The notes under the pieces were generated by a model, which was not told where the DNA came from, ran no database searches, and saw only the letters and a program-made list of their open reading frames with translations. A stretch of DNA of 64,000 nucleotides from Prevotellamassilia timonensis (lineage in GTDB: Bacteria; Bacteroidota; Bacteroidia; Bacteroidales; Bacteroidaceae), in assembly GCF_021531665.1 (NCBI RefSeq), contig NZ_JADYUH010000003.1, forward strand, positions 62,001-126,000. Reading direction: 5' to 3'. Positions 63,004 through 64,000 of this stretch are shown piece by piece. Numbering within the stretch: the first letter of the stretch is position 1; the number at the start of each line of letters is the position of its first letter. The translations under genes and the position numbers were made by a program.

Positions 63004-64000
63004 AAGACTACAAAGATATAAGAGTCCTTCTGATTGAAGGACGTGCAAGGCAGGTGCTACCTATGAGTAAGGCTTTGCGAGAACTGGGTTGCGAGGTGAC
63101 AACATATAATGGAAGCAGACTTGACCCTGGTTATGCTTCCAAGTATCCCCATCGAAAGCTATTGGCGTATTGTGACGCTCATGATCCAGAGGGATCATAT
63201 AAGGCAATCTGTGCAGAATTAGAAAAATATCATTATGACATCGTGATTCCTATGAATGACGATGTGGCAATCATTCTGTCCAAGCACAAAAAGGAACTTG
63301 AGAGATTGACCACTATACACGTGAATGATTGGCCTCTCTTTTCCATGGCAAGCGATAAGTTGCAGACAATGGAGGCTTGCATGAAAAACAACCTGCCTTG
63401 TCCAAAAACCTATTTAAGTCTTAATGATTTTAAGCAGGATGCGCATAATGTTCAATATCCGATGGTCTGCAAACCAAGAACGGGGTGCGCTGCTGTTGGT
63501 TTCCATGTGGCAGATGATGAACATGACTTGTTGGAGTATTATAAAAAGGCAGAACAGAAATATGGCCCTTGCCTGATTCAAGAATATATACCCCAAGATG
63601 GGCTTCAATATAAAGCAGAGCTTTACATTGACCGTAATGGGGCTATGAAAGCCGCGTGTGTATTTTCCAAAGTACGTTGGTATCCTATTAATGGCGGTTC
63701 AAGCACATTGAACGAAACAGTTGACCGCCCAGACATCGTTGAGGATTGCCGTAAATTACTAGCGGCTATCGGCTGGAGAGGATATGCTGACATAGATCTG
63801 ATTGAAGATATACGGGATGGTAAGGCGAAGATTATGGAGATTAATCCTCGTATTACTGGCAGTGTGAAAATCTGTTTTGAAGCAGGTGTGAATTTTGCAA
63901 AAGCAATTGTAGATGATTATTTTGGAAAAGAACTTGATAATCAGTTTGAGGTCGCGCACAAGTACTTGCGTTATATGCATACGGATGTGCTGTGGTTCCT
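63000..64000 (+). CDS. ATP-grasp protein, 3' end outside window
   Basis: At least 333 codons from the ATG at 63000, open to the edge. MKDYKDIRVLLIEGRARQVL, DIVIPMNDDVAIILSKHKKEL, MASDKLQTMEACMKNNLPCP, YPMVCKPRTGCAAVGFHV, CLIQEYIPQDGLQYKAELYI and KIMEINPRITGSV fit carbamoyl-phosphate-synthase-like ATP-grasp ligases. It could join an amino acid to a sugar or carrier. Start overlaps the previous stop (ATGA). Confidence 0.82.
   Translation, partial: MKDYKDIRVLLIEGRARQVLPMSKALRELGCEVTTYNGSRLDPGYASKYPHRKLLAYCDAHDPEGSYKAICAELEKYHYDIVIPMNDDVAIILSKHKKELERLTTIHVNDWPLFSMASDKLQTMEACMKNNLPCPKTYLSLNDFKQDAHNVQYPMVCKPRTGCAAVGFHVADDEHDLLEYYKKAEQKYGPCLIQEYIPQDGLQYKAELYIDRNGAMKAACVFSKVRWYPINGGSSTLNETVDRPDIVEDCRKLLAAIGWRGYADIDLIEDIRDGKAKIMEINPRITGSVKICFEAGVNFAKAIVDDYFGKELDNQFEVAHKYLRYMHTDVLWF

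Overview
The window looks like a chromosomal segment of a Bacteroidota bacterium, most likely order Bacteroidales. Supporting signs are promoter -7 elements of the TAnnTTTG type upstream of several genes, an UpxY-family antiterminator heading a capsule locus, a DUF4494 gene, a TamL-like lipoprotein of the BamA/TamA superfamily, and a tiny Lys/Arg-rich gene beside RNase G. No tRNA, rRNA or CRISPR was recognised.

Layout. (1) 1-3445, minus: 5' part of a giant secreted GLUG-repeat surface protein with a nearly perfect internal 601-bp duplication. (2) 3.9-15.5 kb, minus: fba, asnB, then an apparent operon tamL / MBL hydrolase / glf / rhaM / rsmG / MBL hydrolase, then an HtrA protease. (3) 16-24.4 kb, plus: ispE, a flavodoxin-ferredoxin protein, DUF4494, YggS, transketolase-rpiB, an HU-family protein, a 29-residue basic protein and RNase G. 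(4) 24.8-28.7 kb, minus: a restriction-modification cluster (C5 methyltransferase, NgoBV-like endonuclease, DUF4268 protein) plus a small secreted protein. (5) 29.1-33.5 kb: a VirE/VapE-like helicase-primase gene, then about 2.7 kb without genes. That gap holds repeats bounded by long imperfect inverted arms and contains two phased tandem arrays. (6) 33.5-64 kb, plus: a capsule or exopolysaccharide locus starting with upxY and running off the right edge.

Capsule logic. CapE, CapF and CapG homologues should make UDP-N-acetyl-L-fucosamine, and a WbuB-like transferase near the right end is a plausible user. Ugd and a UDP-glucuronate 4-epimerase should supply UDP-GlcA and UDP-GalA. A class V aminotransferase, a fused TagD-type cytidylyltransferase/Gfo-Idh oxidoreductase and a LicD protein look like a route that makes a CDP-activated small alcohol or amino-alcohol phosphate and adds it to the glycan. 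A Wzx flippase, a Wzy polymerase, two hexapeptide acyltransferases, a TupA-like ATP-grasp protein and seven intact GT4 glycosyltransferases (plus one deleted copy) complete the visible part. No initiating sugar-phosphate transferase is seen; it may lie beyond 64000.

Two features stand out. First, small nuclease-like ORFs have entered the capsule operon. A DUF559 domain is inserted in frame inside capF (456 bp, exactly 152 codons, with inverted-repeat ends), and a GxxExxY gene flanked by inverted repeats sits between capF and capG. A solitary copy of the capF insertion end lies in the 31-kb repeat region. Second, at least four families of short, often palindromic repeats fill the intergenic spaces. 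Several abut or supply the stop codon of the neighbouring gene. The best-defined family behaves like a MITE, with inverted ends beginning GGGGTGTTCTA and a TA on each side of one full copy. Base composition by eye shifts from GC-rich housekeeping genes to clearly AT-rich capsule genes at about 41-51 kb, consistent with acquisition of that part.
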